From: an uncultured Bacillaceae bacterium
GTDB taxonomy: Bacteria; Bacillota; Bacilli; Bacillales; Amphibacillaceae
NCBI GenBank assembly: GCA_937925695.1
Contig: CALAMD010000055.1
Span: 119,713-183,712 of the forward strand
Length of the DNA: 64,000 nt
Reading direction: 5' to 3'
Within the stretch, counting starts at the first letter, position 1. Each line of letters opens with the position of its first letter. Under the pieces are notes generated by a model. It saw only the letters and a program-made list of their open reading frames with translations. It was not told where the DNA came from and made no database searches. Made by a program: the position numbers and the translations under genes. Below are positions 9,511-18,659 of this stretch, piece after piece.

Positions 9511-10185
9511 ATGTTACAAAAAGTATATGACTGGATTGATGAACGGGTAGATATTACGCCAATTTGGCGAGATATAGCCGATCATGAAGTACCAGAACAT
9601 GTAAATCCAGCTCATCATTTTTCAGCATTTGTTTATTGTTTTGGTGGACTAACTTTCTTTGTTTTAGTTATTCAAATATTGTCAGGTATGTTTTTAACGA
9701 TGTACTATGTTGCAGATATTGAAAATGCTTGGAGATCAGTTTATTATTTACAAACAGAAGTAGCCCATGGACAAATTGTGCGTGGCATGCATCATTGGGG
9801 GGCAAGCGTGCTAATTGTCATGCTCTTATTACATACAATGCGTGTCTTCTTCCAAGGTGCGTATAAGAAACCACGTGAGTTAAACTGGATGGTAGGCGTG
9901 TTAATTTTCTTTATTATACTTGGATTAGGCTTTACCGGATATTTATTACCGTGGGATAATAAAGCCTATTTTGCAACACAAGTTGGTCTTGATATTGCCG
10001 AACAAGTGCCGTTTATCGGCGAACATTTAAAAACACTACTAGCGGGGGACCCAAATATCATTGGGGCTGCAACCTTAGCTAGATTCTTTGCGATTCACGT
10101 ATTCTTTTTACCAGCAGCTTTATTTGCATTGTTAGCGGTTCACTTTATTTTAATCCGCCGACAAGGAATTGCTGGCCCACTATAA
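9511..10185 (+). CDS. qcrB: Menaquinol-cytochrome c reductase cytochrome b subunit
   Basis: This 224-residue cytochrome b6-type subunit has four predicted membrane segments carrying two b hemes. The histidine pairs are in RGMHHWGASVLI and LLLHTMRVFF on one side and in the later AIHVFFLP and AVHFILI segments. The GYLLPWDNKAY loop is the quinol-site signature. It is six bases downstream of qcrA and lacks the C-terminal half of mitochondrial cytochrome b, which is supplied by QcrC, as in other Firmicutes. Confidence 0.97.
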   Translation: MLQKVYDWIDERVDITPIWRDIADHEVPEHVNPAHHFSAFVYCFGGLTFFVLVIQILSGMFLTMYYVADIENAWRSVYYLQTEVAHGQIVRGMHHWGASVLIVMLLLHTMRVFFQGAYKKPRELNWMVGVLIFFIILGLGFTGYLLPWDNKAYFATQVGLDIAEQVPFIGEHLKTLLAGDPNIIGAATLARFFAIHVFFLPAALFALLAVHFILIRRQGIAGPL

Positions 10186-10215
10186 TACGATATCAGAAAA
10201 AAGGAGGGGGAAGCA

Positions 10216-11001
10216 GTGAAGCGAGGAAAAGGCATGCAATTTGTGGGAGATTCACGAATCTCTGCCAAGCGTACGCCAAATATACCTAAAGATTATTCTG
10301 AATATCCCGGACGAACTGAAGCTTTTTGGCCTAACTTTTTATTAAAAGAATGGTTAGTCGGTGCTGTCTTTCTTATCGGTTTTCTTTGCTTAGTGTTAGC
10401 ACATCCACCACCGTTAGAAGGCTTAGCTGATCCAACAACAATTGGTTATATTCCTTTACCTGACTGGTATTTCCTATTTTTATACCAGCTGTTGAAATAT
10501 CCTTTTGCTAGTGGTAAGTTTGTCTTATTTGGTATCATTATCATACCTGGTTTAGCATTTGGAGCTTTATTTTTAGCACCATTTTTAGACAATGGCACAG
10601 GAAGACGTCCGCCTCAACGTCCAATCGCTGTAGCGATGATGATTTTAGCGTTAGCATCTGTTGTTTGGTTAACCTATGAATCTGCTGCGGCTGTTGACTG
10701 GGAGGCCCGGGCAGAAGCGAATAAACCTATTCCACCAGATGCAGTAACGATTGACGTAAGTGATCCAGGATATGAATTCTATAAAAATAGCTGTGCTATG
10801 TGTCATGGAGATGCCTTAGAGGGCTTATCAGCACCATCATTGATTGGTACTGAATATACTGCTGAGGAAATTGCAATTGTATCTAGAGAGGGAATTGATG
10901 GTGATCCAGGAATGCCAGCCGATGCTTTCAAAGGAACAGATGAAGAACTTGAACTATTAGTTGAATTTATTATGTCAGTGAATGAAGAGTTTGCTGAATA
11001 G
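10216..11001 (+). CDS. qcrC: Menaquinol-cytochrome c reductase cytochrome b/c subunit
   Basis: This is the Firmicutes-type fusion of subunit IV (three membrane helices, residues ~45-165) with a C-terminal cytochrome c domain. The heme c site CAMCHG lies near residue 195 and a methionine candidate (PGMPADAF) near 235. The subunit IV part has the PPP(LEG) and PDWYFLFLYQLLKYP motifs of the quinol site. The GTG start follows AAAAGGAGGGGG. A clear terminator ends the operon. Confidence 0.96.
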   Translation: MKRGKGMQFVGDSRISAKRTPNIPKDYSEYPGRTEAFWPNFLLKEWLVGAVFLIGFLCLVLAHPPPLEGLADPTTIGYIPLPDWYFLFLYQLLKYPFASGKFVLFGIIIIPGLAFGALFLAPFLDNGTGRRPPQRPIAVAMMILALASVVWLTYESAAAVDWEARAEANKPIPPDAVTIDVSDPGYEFYKNSCAMCHGDALEGLSAPSLIGTEYTAEEIAIVSREGIDGDPGMPADAFKGTDEELELLVEFIMSVNEEFAE

Positions 11002-11012
11002 ATAACAATATT

Positions 11013-11055
11013 AACACCTTTGCCAAAGTGATATACTTGGTAAAGGTGTTTTTTA
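11013..11055 (+). terminator. Terminator of qcrABC
   Basis: ACACCTTTGCCAA pairs with TTGGTAAAGGTGT around an eight- to ten-base loop, followed directly by a T run. Confidence 0.85.
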
Positions 11056-11090
11056 TCATCAATTTTTTAGACAAAGGAGATCAATGAAAC

Positions 11091-11660
11091 GTGTTACAAA
11101 AGATATTGCTCAATAAATACTTTCTATGGCTATTATTTTTTATTAATCTATTCGGTACAATTTATGGATACATATGGTATGACAGTCAGTTGTCAATTAC
11201 ACCACCAATATTTCTTCCTTTTGTGCCAGATAGTCCAACAGCAAGTCTATTTTTTACCATCTTTCTTTTCTACTTCATCTTTAACAGAAATGTCCCTTAT
11301 CTTGAAGCGCTGGGTCTTATGTCGTTATTTAAATATGGGATTTGGGCCGTTGCGATGAATTTGTTTACCTTATACATAGATGGTTCTTTAGATTGGCAAG
11401 GCTATATGTTAATGGCATCCCATGCCGGAATGGCATTACAAGCTGTATTATATGCTCCATATTATAAAATTGAGTTAAAGCATTTGGTTGTAGCGGCGCT
11501 CTGGATTTTACATAATGACATTATCGATTATGTGTTCGAAATGATGCCAATATATTCTTCCTTAACAACCTACATGAAGGAAATTGGCTATTTTACTTTT
11601 TGGTTAAGCGTAATCACCATTTTTGTTGCCTATCGGCTAACAATTGGTAAGAAACGGTGA
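11091..11660 (+). CDS. ypjA: DUF1405 membrane protein (YpjA type)
   Basis: The 189-residue product is a multi-pass membrane protein: hydrophobic stretches occur at about residues 8-28, 45-65, 70-90, 105-125 and 160-180. Position after qcrC and length match B. subtilis YpjA (DUF1405), whose function is unknown. It starts at GTG 11091, ten bases after AAAGGAGA; the ATG at 11084 is out of frame. It lies beyond the qcr terminator, so it may have its own promoter or depend on readthrough. Confidence 0.85.
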   Translation: MLQKILLNKYFLWLLFFINLFGTIYGYIWYDSQLSITPPIFLPFVPDSPTASLFFTIFLFYFIFNRNVPYLEALGLMSLFKYGIWAVAMNLFTLYIDGSLDWQGYMLMASHAGMALQAVLYAPYYKIELKHLVVAALWILHNDIIDYVFEMMPIYSSLTTYMKEIGYFTFWLSVITIFVAYRLTIGKKR

Positions 11661-11715
11661 GCAAGAAACATTGCTAGTTATATATTTTCCTATCTTCACA
11701 TACATTGATAAAAGT

Positions 11716-12006
11716 ATGGTATGTGAGGTGATCTCCATCAAAAAACTTAAATTTTACCAATTATGTTTAGCCCTCATGGTAGGCATCCTACTTAACAGTA
11801 TGACTATATTTATTAAACTTGATCCCGTAATGGCACAAAATGTAAATGATATGACCTTATCTAAAACAAATTTTGATATGACCCCGTTTTTTTGGGCACT
11901 AGCAATTGTTGGTGGTTGTATTGCCGTGACCTTGGGTTATGTAAGTTGGCGGAAATATAAAGCCGAACAAAAAGCGAAGATTGAACAGGACACATCAGTT
12001 GACTAG
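11716..12006 (+). CDS. Shortened YpjB-like membrane protein
   Basis: The chain of about 96 residues has an N-terminal signal-like segment (KKLKFYQLCLALMVGILL, with VMAQ as a possible cleavage site), a linker of only about 20 residues and a C-terminal membrane helix followed by SWRKYKAEQK. Position between ypjA and a YugP-type gene, and this end-domain layout, suggest the sporulation protein YpjB, which is normally about 260 residues; the middle domain is gone. The start is unsure: ATG 11716 lacks a good ribosome site, whereas GAGGTGA (11725-11731) points to an ATC at 11737. Confidence 0.5.
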   Translation: MVCEVISIKKLKFYQLCLALMVGILLNSMTIFIKLDPVMAQNVNDMTLSKTNFDMTPFFWALAIVGGCIAVTLGYVSWRKYKAEQKAKIEQDTSVD

Positions 12007-12074
12007 ATAAATGAATTTGACTAAAATTGACCTATACAGCAAATCTATCTTTTAGCAAAGGAGGAATACACCGC

Positions 12075-12752
12075 ATGACGCTAGGACAATATTTAATCTA
12101 CTTTGCTTTGTTAATGATTATCCCTATGTGGGCGCAAGCAAGAGTTCAGCGAACCTATAAAACATATTCGCAAATAGCGACTTCTTCCTATATGACTGGT
12201 GCACAAGTTGCACGCAAAATATTAGATGATAATGGTCTTTTTGATGTTCGAATTGAAGAGGTTAAAGGATTTTTAACCGACCACTACGATCCTCGCGAAA
12301 AAGTTGTTCGATTATCGAGTAAAAACTACCATGGATACTCAATGGCTGCTGCCGCTGTAGCTGCCCATGAAGTTGGACACGCTCTACAAGATAGTGAAGA
12401 GTATGCCTTCCTTAATTTTCGTACAGCCCTTGTTCCGTTAGCTAGTTTTGGGTCAAGATCAGCGATTTGGATTATTATTATTGGTGCTGCGTTAGGTATG
12501 TTAAATTTAGTCTTGATAGGTATTTTCTTTATGGCATTTGCTGTTTTGTTCCAACTAGTTACCTTACCTGTAGAATTTAACGCATCTAATCGAGCCATGG
12601 ATCAACTTGTTGTCTCAGGAATTATTCAAAATAACGAAGAGAGAGACACGAAGAAAGTGCTCAATGCTGCAGCTTTAACCTATGTAGCAGCTGCCCTTGT
12701 AGCCGTGATGGAGCTCTTAAGATTTGTCTTCATCTTTTTAAACAATGATTAA
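12075..12752 (+). CDS. Membrane zinc metallopeptidase, YugP family
   Basis: The product of 225 residues is an integral membrane peptidase of the YugP family (DUF6-unrelated neutral zinc metallopeptidase). The catalytic HEVGH is at residues 98-102, with a likely third ligand in the N-A-S-N-R region (EFNASNRAMDQL) near 170. Membrane stretches are at residues 4-20, 130-165 and 195-215. ATG 12075 sits after AAAGGAGGAAT and is better than the upstream in-frame codon at 12027. The substrate is not known. Confidence 0.88.
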   Translation: MTLGQYLIYFALLMIIPMWAQARVQRTYKTYSQIATSSYMTGAQVARKILDDNGLFDVRIEEVKGFLTDHYDPREKVVRLSSKNYHGYSMAAAAVAAHEVGHALQDSEEYAFLNFRTALVPLASFGSRSAIWIIIIGAALGMLNLVLIGIFFMAFAVLFQLVTLPVEFNASNRAMDQLVVSGIIQNNEERDTKKVLNAAALTYVAAALVAVMELLRFVFIFLNND

Positions 12753-12783
12753 ATATAAGCTGAGCCTTCACTCAGCTAATTTT

Positions 12784-12820
12784 AAAAGGAGTTCAGTCTT
12801 AAACTGGACTCCTTTCATTT
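12784..12820. terminator. Bidirectional terminator between convergent genes
   Basis: AAAGGAGTTCAG pairs with CTGGACTCCTTT around a seven-base loop. A smaller hairpin (AGCTGAG/CTCAGCT, 12758-12776) precedes it. It separates the plus-strand peptidase from the minus-strand YitT gene. Confidence 0.7.
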
Positions 12821-12833
12821 TGCAAAGTATTTT

Positions 12834-13706
12834 TTAGTCTGTCAGGGGATTTTTATTCTCATCTAATGTAAATCCTTCACCCATTACTTCGTGAACGGCG
12901 CTCACTGTAACAAAGGCATGGGGATCGACAGCATGAATGATGCCTTTTAATTTAACAATTTCATTCCTACCAACTACGCAAAACAATACATGATGTTGCT
13001 GTCCAGTATAACTCCCAGTTCCTGAAAAGATCGTTACACCTCGATCCATTTCACGATGGATTCTTTTCGCAATTTCCTCACTATGTTGGGAAATAATGGT
13101 TGTTCCTCGAGCAGAGTAGGCACCTTCTTGAATAAAATCAATTACTCTAGCGCCAATATATACAGCTAATAATGTGTACATTCCTTGTACTAATTCTAAA
13201 ATGGCAAAAACAGATGTGGCAATAACAGCTAAGTCAAATACAAACATCGTTTTTCCCATACTCCAGCCAAAATATTTATTGATAATCCGGGCGATAATGT
13301 CGACCCCGCCGGTCGTACCCCCATAACGAAAAATAATCCCTAAACCTACACCTAGAAAGACACCGGCAAATAAGGCAACAAGGGTCATATCTGTTTGCAG
13401 ATCGATCATTAACGGTTTAATTTGAAAGATTTTCAAAAATAATGAAACGGATACGGTACCTATAATAGTGTAAATAAATGAAATCCGTCCTAAAAACTTC
13501 CAACCGATTAAAAATACAGGAATATTCAGGATAATATAAGTAATTGCTGGATCAAGGCCCCATAAGAAATATAACAATAGGGTAATACCAGTAAATCCAC
13601 CTTCACCTAGGCTGTGTTGCATATTGAAATGGACAATCCCGAAGGAAAAAATAGCTGAACCGAGTAGGATAAAGAAGATATTCTTATATTTGAGTCCAAA
13701 AAACAT
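12834..13706 (-). CDS. ypjC: YitT family membrane protein (YpjC type, DUF2179 domain)
   Basis: The 290 residues comprise about five membrane helices in the first 190 residues (YitT_membrane region) and a C-terminal cytoplasmic DUF2179 domain from about 210 (GVTIFSGTGSYTGQQHHVLFCVV). The glycine-rich RYGGTTGGVDIIARI loop is typical. The start has GGAGG eight bases upstream. In B. subtilis ypjC lies at the same place but in the same direction as its neighbours; here it is inverted. Substrate unknown. Confidence 0.85.
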   Translation of the reverse strand: MFFGLKYKNIFFILLGSAIFSFGIVHFNMQHSLGEGGFTGITLLLYFLWGLDPAITYIILNIPVFLIGWKFLGRISFIYTIIGTVSVSLFLKIFQIKPLMIDLQTDMTLVALFAGVFLGVGLGIIFRYGGTTGGVDIIARIINKYFGWSMGKTMFVFDLAVIATSVFAILELVQGMYTLLAVYIGARVIDFIQEGAYSARGTTIISQHSEEIAKRIHREMDRGVTIFSGTGSYTGQQHHVLFCVVGRNEIVKLKGIIHAVDPHAFVTVSAVHEVMGEGFTLDENKNPLTD

Positions 13707-14068
13707 AGGCTAAACCTCCAATGTCTATGATTGGCTAAACAAGCAGTTCTTAGTTATAGTAAAGATATCATGAACGTTGTTAATATTTTCCTCATTTTGT
13801 TTTTGTAAGAAAAAAATTTGTCAAAAGAAGACTATTTAGCTAACATTAAAGAAGATTAAACTAATCAAAACATCCTTGAATCATATTATCATATCTATTC
13901 CTTAACTGACGAGTATTTACTAAGTATAATAATGAAAATTAATGACCTTATTTTTGACTGAATTAGATCAAATATGCTCGTACGATATAGCTAAATTGTT
14001 CTTAAAGACGATCGAAATCAATCAAAATATGGCAAGAGATGTATTTGTAAAAAAGGAGGTCATACATC
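13707..14068. other. Intergenic region between divergent ypjC and dapB
   Basis: This 362-base gap holds the dapB promoter described separately. The MazG-type ypjD gene that sits before dapB in B. subtilis is absent, and no remnant coding frame was recognised. A weak minus-strand -10 for ypjC may lie near 13755. Confidence 0.5.
13902..13930 (+). promoter_or_regulatory. Candidate SigA promoter of the dapB-mgsA-bshA-cca-birA-pan cluster
   Basis: TTAACT (13902-13907), a 17-base spacer and a perfect TATAAT (13925-13930). The 5' leader would be about 130 bases. No lysine riboswitch features were recognised in it. Confidence 0.55.
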
Positions 14069-14872
14069 ATGACAGTAAAAATCATTTTAGCTGGACCCCG
14101 TGGTAAAATGGGTTCTACATTTCTTAAAGTCGTTCAACAAGAAGAAAATTTTGAATTGGTGGCTTGTATTGACCGTAAGCATAATGGAAAAAGGTTATGG
14201 GAGATCCATCCTTCTTCCCATTTAGATGTACCAATTTACGAAGATGCTCAAACATGTTTTCAGGAAAATCCTGCAGATGTGTTTGTCGATTTAACCATGC
14301 CTGATGTCGGGTTTGAACATACAAAAAAAGCACTTAATAATGGAATTAGAACTGTGACAGGGACATCAGGATTTACAAGCCAACAAATTGATGAATTAAC
14401 AGCCTTAGCTAATAAAAATCAAGTTGGCTGTATCATCGCACCTAATTTTGCAATTGGCGCAGTGCTCATGATGCAATTCGCTCAAATGGCAGCTAAATTT
14501 TTCCCAAATGTTGAAATTATTGAAAAACATCATGATCGAAAAATAGATGCTCCTTCTGGCACCGCCATGAAAACAGTTGATATGATCAAAGAGGTTAGAC
14601 AAGCCCAACAACAAGGCCACCCTGGGGAATTTGAAACCTTACCCCATGCTAGAGGGGGAGAGGTTGAAGGAATTCGTATCCATAGTGTAAGGCTACCAGG
14701 ACTAATTGCCCACCAAGAAGTAATCTTTGGTGCACCTGGCCAAACGCTAACGATTACCCACGATTCCTTTAGTCGGGAGTCCTTCATGGAAGGTATTAAA
14801 TTAGCAGTCAATGAGGTTATGAACTTAGAGAAACTCGTCTATGGGTTAGAAAATATCTTAAATTCGCGTTAA
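14069..14872 (+). CDS. dapB: 4-hydroxy-tetrahydrodipicolinate reductase
   Basis: This enzyme catalyses the NAD(P)H-dependent step of the diaminopimelate and lysine pathway, feeding peptidoglycan and, in spore formers, dipicolinate. The 267 residues show the N-terminal dinucleotide motif GPRGKMGS, the VDLTMPD and TGTSG loops, and the substrate-site signature EKHHDRKIDAPSGTAMK near residues 152-170. The start follows AAGGAGG. It leads a close run of genes ordered as in B. subtilis. Confidence 0.96.
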   Translation: MTVKIILAGPRGKMGSTFLKVVQQEENFELVACIDRKHNGKRLWEIHPSSHLDVPIYEDAQTCFQENPADVFVDLTMPDVGFEHTKKALNNGIRTVTGTSGFTSQQIDELTALANKNQVGCIIAPNFAIGAVLMMQFAQMAAKFFPNVEIIEKHHDRKIDAPSGTAMKTVDMIKEVRQAQQQGHPGEFETLPHARGGEVEGIRIHSVRLPGLIAHQEVIFGAPGQTLTITHDSFSRESFMEGIKLAVNEVMNLEKLVYGLENILNSR

Positions 14873-14916
14873 AGGTCATCAATACGTTAAAATAACAGTA
14901 TAGAGGAGATTATAAA

Positions 14917-15327
14917 ATGGTAAATATTGCGCTGATTGCTCATGATAAAAAGAAACAAGATATGATCAATTTTGCTATTGCTTATAAGCATACGTTAGCA
15001 AAAGCTGATTTATATGCTACGGGAACAACAGGAAAATTGGTTTCTGAAGCAACAGGTCTACACGTACATCGTTTTCAATCAGGACCAATAGGTGGGGATC
15101 AACAAATTGGAGCTATGATTGCTAGTAATGAAATGGATATTGTTATCTTTTTCCGTGATCCTTTAACAGCTCAACCCCATGAGCCTGATATTAGTGCCTT
15201 AATGAGACTTTGCGATGTTCATCTCATTCCATTGGCAACGAATATGGCAACAGCAGAAATTTTAATGCATGGATTAAACCGTGGTGATTTAAAGTGGAGA
15301 GAAATAATGAACACAAAAAGTGATTGA
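14917..15327 (+). CDS. mgsA: Methylglyoxal synthase
   Basis: This enzyme eliminates phosphate from dihydroxyacetone phosphate to make methylglyoxal, an overflow route under phosphate limitation. The 136-residue length, the ATGTTGKL phosphate loop, the [13 protein letters not shown] stretch with the catalytic aspartate and the [14 protein letters not shown] motif are family hallmarks. It follows dapB by 44 bases with a GAGGAG site. BshA follows directly; since bacillithiol detoxifies methylglyoxal, the pairing is meaningful. Confidence 0.96.
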   Translation: MVNIALIAHDKKKQDMINFAIAYKHTLAKADLYATGTTGKLVSEATGLHVHRFQSGPIGGDQQIGAMIASNEMDIVIFFRDPLTAQPHEPDISALMRLCDVHLIPLATNMATAEILMHGLNRGDLKWREIMNTKSD

Positions 15328-15341
15328 GGTGATGTTTCCCG

Positions 15342-16481
15342 ATGAAAAAAATAGGAATTACTTGTTATCCGACTGTTGGCGGTTCAGGGATAATCGCTAC
15401 AGAATTAGGCATGAAACTAGCTGAAGTAGGGCATGAAGTCCATTTTATCACATCAAAAATGCCATTTCGGTTAAATAAGCTATATCCTAAAATATTTTAT
15501 CATGAAGTGGAAATAACAAACTATCCGGTGTTTCAATCTCCTCCATACGATTTAGCGTTAGCAGCTAAAATGGCTGAAGTCGTTGAACGAGAAAAACTAG
15601 ATATCCTACATGTTCATTATGCAATCCCTCATGCAATGAGCGCGATTTTGGCGAGAGACCTTGCTGAACATGATGTTAAAGTCATTACAACCCTTCATGG
15701 AACAGATATATCTGTCTTAGGTCATGATCCGGCCTTTAAACGAATACTTCATTATGGCATTGAACAATCAGATGCCGTAACAGCTGTATCACATAGTCTT
15801 GCCAAAGAAACAAAAGAAAGAATTGGTATCGAAAAAGATATTTCAGTCATATACAATTTCGTCAATGAAGATGTCTATTTCAGAAAAAATCTTGCTTCCA
15901 TTAAAGAACAATTTTCTATTGATCCTGATGAAAAAATTGTGATGCATATATCAAATTTTCGGAAAGTAAAACGAATTCCTGACGTTATTCATACATTTAA
16001 ATATATTCGTGAAAAAGTAAAAGCAAAACTACTGCTTGTCGGTGATGGTCCAGAAGCATCAACCGCTTTTTCTTTAGTGAAAGAGTTAAATTTAGAAAAT
16101 GATGTATTGTTTTTAGGTAAAAAGAGAAAGATTAGTGATTTATTATCAATTGCTGATTTAATGTTACTATTATCAGAACATGAAAGCTTTGGACTTGTTT
16201 TATTAGAAGCCATGTCATGTGAAGTACCAGCGATTGGAACTAACGTTGGTGGGATACCTGAAGTGATTCAACATGATGAAACAGGTTATATCGTTGAATT
16301 AGGTGAGGTCAAACAAGCGGCCGAATATGCGACGAAATTGTTGACTGATGATGGCTTACTAAAGAAATTTTCGAAAAATGCCTTAGTATATGCAAGAGAA
16401 AGATTTCATTCGAAAAAAATTGTGAAACAATATACAGATTTGTATGATAAACTGTTAAGAAAACCCGTTAAAGTTGAGTGA
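15342..16481 (+). CDS. bshA: N-acetyl-alpha-D-glucosaminyl L-malate synthase (bacillithiol)
   Basis: This GT4-family glycosyltransferase joins GlcNAc from UDP-GlcNAc to L-malate, the first step of bacillithiol synthesis. The 379 residues show the N-terminal GGSGIIATELG donor loop, LHVHYAIPH near residue 95, and the C-terminal EHESFGLVLLEAMSCEVPAIGTNVGG nucleotide-sugar site. In B. subtilis the deacetylase gene bshB1 stands just before bshA; here mgsA and bshA are 14 bases apart and bshB1 is missing. Confidence 0.94.
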   Translation: MKKIGITCYPTVGGSGIIATELGMKLAEVGHEVHFITSKMPFRLNKLYPKIFYHEVEITNYPVFQSPPYDLALAAKMAEVVEREKLDILHVHYAIPHAMSAILARDLAEHDVKVITTLHGTDISVLGHDPAFKRILHYGIEQSDAVTAVSHSLAKETKERIGIEKDISVIYNFVNEDVYFRKNLASIKEQFSIDPDEKIVMHISNFRKVKRIPDVIHTFKYIREKVKAKLLLVGDGPEASTAFSLVKELNLENDVLFLGKKRKISDLLSIADLMLLLSEHESFGLVLLEAMSCEVPAIGTNVGGIPEVIQHDETGYIVELGEVKQAAEYATKLLTDDGLLKKFSKNALVYARERFHSKKIVKQYTDLYDKLLRKPVKVE

Positions 16482-16486
16482 TAACG

Positions 16487-17692
16487 ATGCCTAAAGACCC
16501 GTTTGTCGACGGAATAAAGATTATTGAACAAATCGAACAGGCTAATGAAGAAGCTTATTTTGTTGGTGGTTGTGTACGAGACTTGTTGCTTAAACGACCA
16601 ATAAAAGACATAGATATTGCCACATCAGCAAAACCTGAGAAAATACAACAAATCTTTAAACAGGTTATTCCTGTTGGGATTGAACATGGAACGGTGATCG
16701 TCAGATATAATCATCGTTCATATGAAGTAACAACTTTTCGGGTCGATGGACAATATTCTGATAACCGTCATCCTGATGAGGTTCAATTTATAAATAGCAT
16801 TGATGAAGATTTGAAACGAAGAGACTTTACGATGAATGCTCTCGCTATGGACAAAGATGGGGAAATAATTGATTTATTTTCTGGTAGGAAAGATATTAAA
16901 CGAAGACAAATAAGAACAGTAGGCGATGGCTATGAGCGGTTCATGGAAGATGCTTTACGGATGGTTCGAGCTATTCGTTTTGCTAGTCAATTAGGTTTTG
17001 CCATTGAATCAGAAACCTTACAAAACATTATTGCCCTAAGAGAAAATATTTCTCATATTGCTATTGAGCGAATTACGAATGAATTAACGAAATTATTTGC
17101 TGGTGATTTCGTCAATCAGGGCATTGATTATTTAAAACAAACGAAACTCGATCAATATTTACCGATTTTTAAAGAACATCCGCAGATTTTACAGCGAATA
17201 CCACATTTACATGAACCATTACATTCTTTTGCTGAAGTCATTGCTTTACTTCATAATCTTGAACCAACCGTTCGGGTATCTGCCTGGGCAAAGGCATGGA
17301 AAACATCCAATCGAATTGAACGGGAAGCAATTTTTCTAACCGAAGCCTTGCAAAATTATCAAATGCATGGTCTTAATGAGTGGCTAGTTTATCAATTACC
17401 AGAACATCTGCTAGAAGGTTTTTGGCGACTCGTTGAAAATATTTTTCCTGATAAGAAATTTCAACGAACACAGTTAGTACAATTAAAACAATCTTTACCT
17501 ATACAAGCAAAAACAGATTTAGCCATTAATGGCTCAGATATTATTGCTTTGTTTCCAGCCATTAAGCAAGGGCCATGGATACGTGAGATGATCACAAGCC
17601 TAGAAAAAAAAGTCGTTCAGCAGGAATTGCCAAATGATAGAAAAGTATTAAAGGAGTGGATATTATGCAATCCACCCAAAATAAACTCATAG
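16487..17692 (+). CDS. cca: CCA tRNA nucleotidyltransferase
   Basis: This class II enzyme adds or repairs the 3' CCA of tRNA. The GGCVRD motif (near residue 25), the catalytic DIDIATS aspartates, and RRDFTMNALAMD plus the DALRMVRAIRFASQLGF block mark the head and neck domains. The length of about 400 residues is normal. ATG 16487 follows GAGTG by six bases; the GTG at 16478 overlaps the bshA stop and lacks a site. It overlaps birA by 28 bases. Confidence 0.95.
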   Translation: MPKDPFVDGIKIIEQIEQANEEAYFVGGCVRDLLLKRPIKDIDIATSAKPEKIQQIFKQVIPVGIEHGTVIVRYNHRSYEVTTFRVDGQYSDNRHPDEVQFINSIDEDLKRRDFTMNALAMDKDGEIIDLFSGRKDIKRRQIRTVGDGYERFMEDALRMVRAIRFASQLGFAIESETLQNIIALRENISHIAIERITNELTKLFAGDFVNQGIDYLKQTKLDQYLPIFKEHPQILQRIPHLHEPLHSFAEVIALLHNLEPTVRVSAWAKAWKTSNRIEREAIFLTEALQNYQMHGLNEWLVYQLPEHLLEGFWRLVENIFPDKKFQRTQLVQLKQSLPIQAKTDLAINGSDIIALFPAIKQGPWIREMITSLEKKVVQQELPNDRKVLKEWILCNPPKINS

Positions 17693-18651
17693 AAATCTTG
17701 TCAAAACATCAAGGTCAATACGTTTCGGGACAAAAACTATCAGAAGCACTCAATATATCAAGAAGCGCTATTTGGAAACATATGAAAAATTTAGCTCAGG
17801 CTGGCTATCAAATTGATGCCAAGTCAAGAGTAGGCTATCGAATTATTAGTGGGCCTAATCAACTTAACGAATATACCCTTAAATGGGGTCTAAAAACATC
17901 GTGGTTAGGTAAAACATTGATTCATAAACCAACGACCATTTCGACACAATCTGATGCCCATCAATTAGCTAGAAATAATGCAAAACATGGTACAATCATT
18001 ATTGCTGATCAGCAAACAGGTGGTGTTGGGCGAAGAAAACGACCATGGCATTCTGCTGAAGAAAAAGGTATTTGGATGAGTATGATTCTCCGTCCGGACT
18101 TATTACCTTATCAAGCACCCCAACTCACCTTACTTACTGCAACTGTATTAGCTGATGTAATTCAAAGGTTGACAGATCTTAAACCAAAGATCAAATGGCC
18201 AAATGATATTTTAATCAATCATAAAAAGGCAGCAGGTATTTTAACTGAAATGCAAGCTGAACAAGATGAGATTGACTATGTGATTATTGGTATTGGTCTA
18301 AATATCAATCAACAGCGCAATGATTTACCAACAGATCTTCAAGAAATAGCAACTTCGATTGCTATAGAGACTAATCAAGAATGGTCACTCGTTCTTTTTG
18401 TGCAAGAGATTTTACAAACCTTTGAAGATCAGTATCATAAATATGTAACCAATGGATTCGACAAGATAAAAGATCAATGGGAGCGCTTCGGATACAAAAT
18501 CGGTGAAAAAGTCTGGATTAAACAGACTGATCAATACGAACAAGCTACATTTTTAGGCATAGCTGAAGATGGCGCTTTATTAATCGAAAATACACCAGGA
18601 GACATACATAAAGTATATTCAGCAGAAATTGATTGGCTAAAGGAGGATTAA
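17665..18651 (+). CDS. birA: Biotin-[acetyl-CoA-carboxylase] ligase and biotin operon repressor
   Basis: This bifunctional protein biotinylates the carboxyl carrier protein and, with biotinyl-AMP, represses biotin genes. Residues 1-65 form a winged helix ([20 protein letters not shown]). The ligase domain carries [11 protein letters not shown] and [12 protein letters not shown], and a C-terminal SH3-like domain closes the chain. The start ATG follows AAGGAG by eight bases and lies inside the end of cca, so the two are likely translated in a coupled way. Confidence 0.95.
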   Translation: MQSTQNKLIEILSKHQGQYVSGQKLSEALNISRSAIWKHMKNLAQAGYQIDAKSRVGYRIISGPNQLNEYTLKWGLKTSWLGKTLIHKPTTISTQSDAHQLARNNAKHGTIIIADQQTGGVGRRKRPWHSAEEKGIWMSMILRPDLLPYQAPQLTLLTATVLADVIQRLTDLKPKIKWPNDILINHKKAAGILTEMQAEQDEIDYVIIGIGLNINQQRNDLPTDLQEIATSIAIETNQEWSLVLFVQEILQTFEDQYHKYVTNGFDKIKDQWERFGYKIGEKVWIKQTDQYEQATFLGIAEDGALLIENTPGDIHKVYSAEIDWLKED

Positions 18652-18659
18652 CTAATAAA

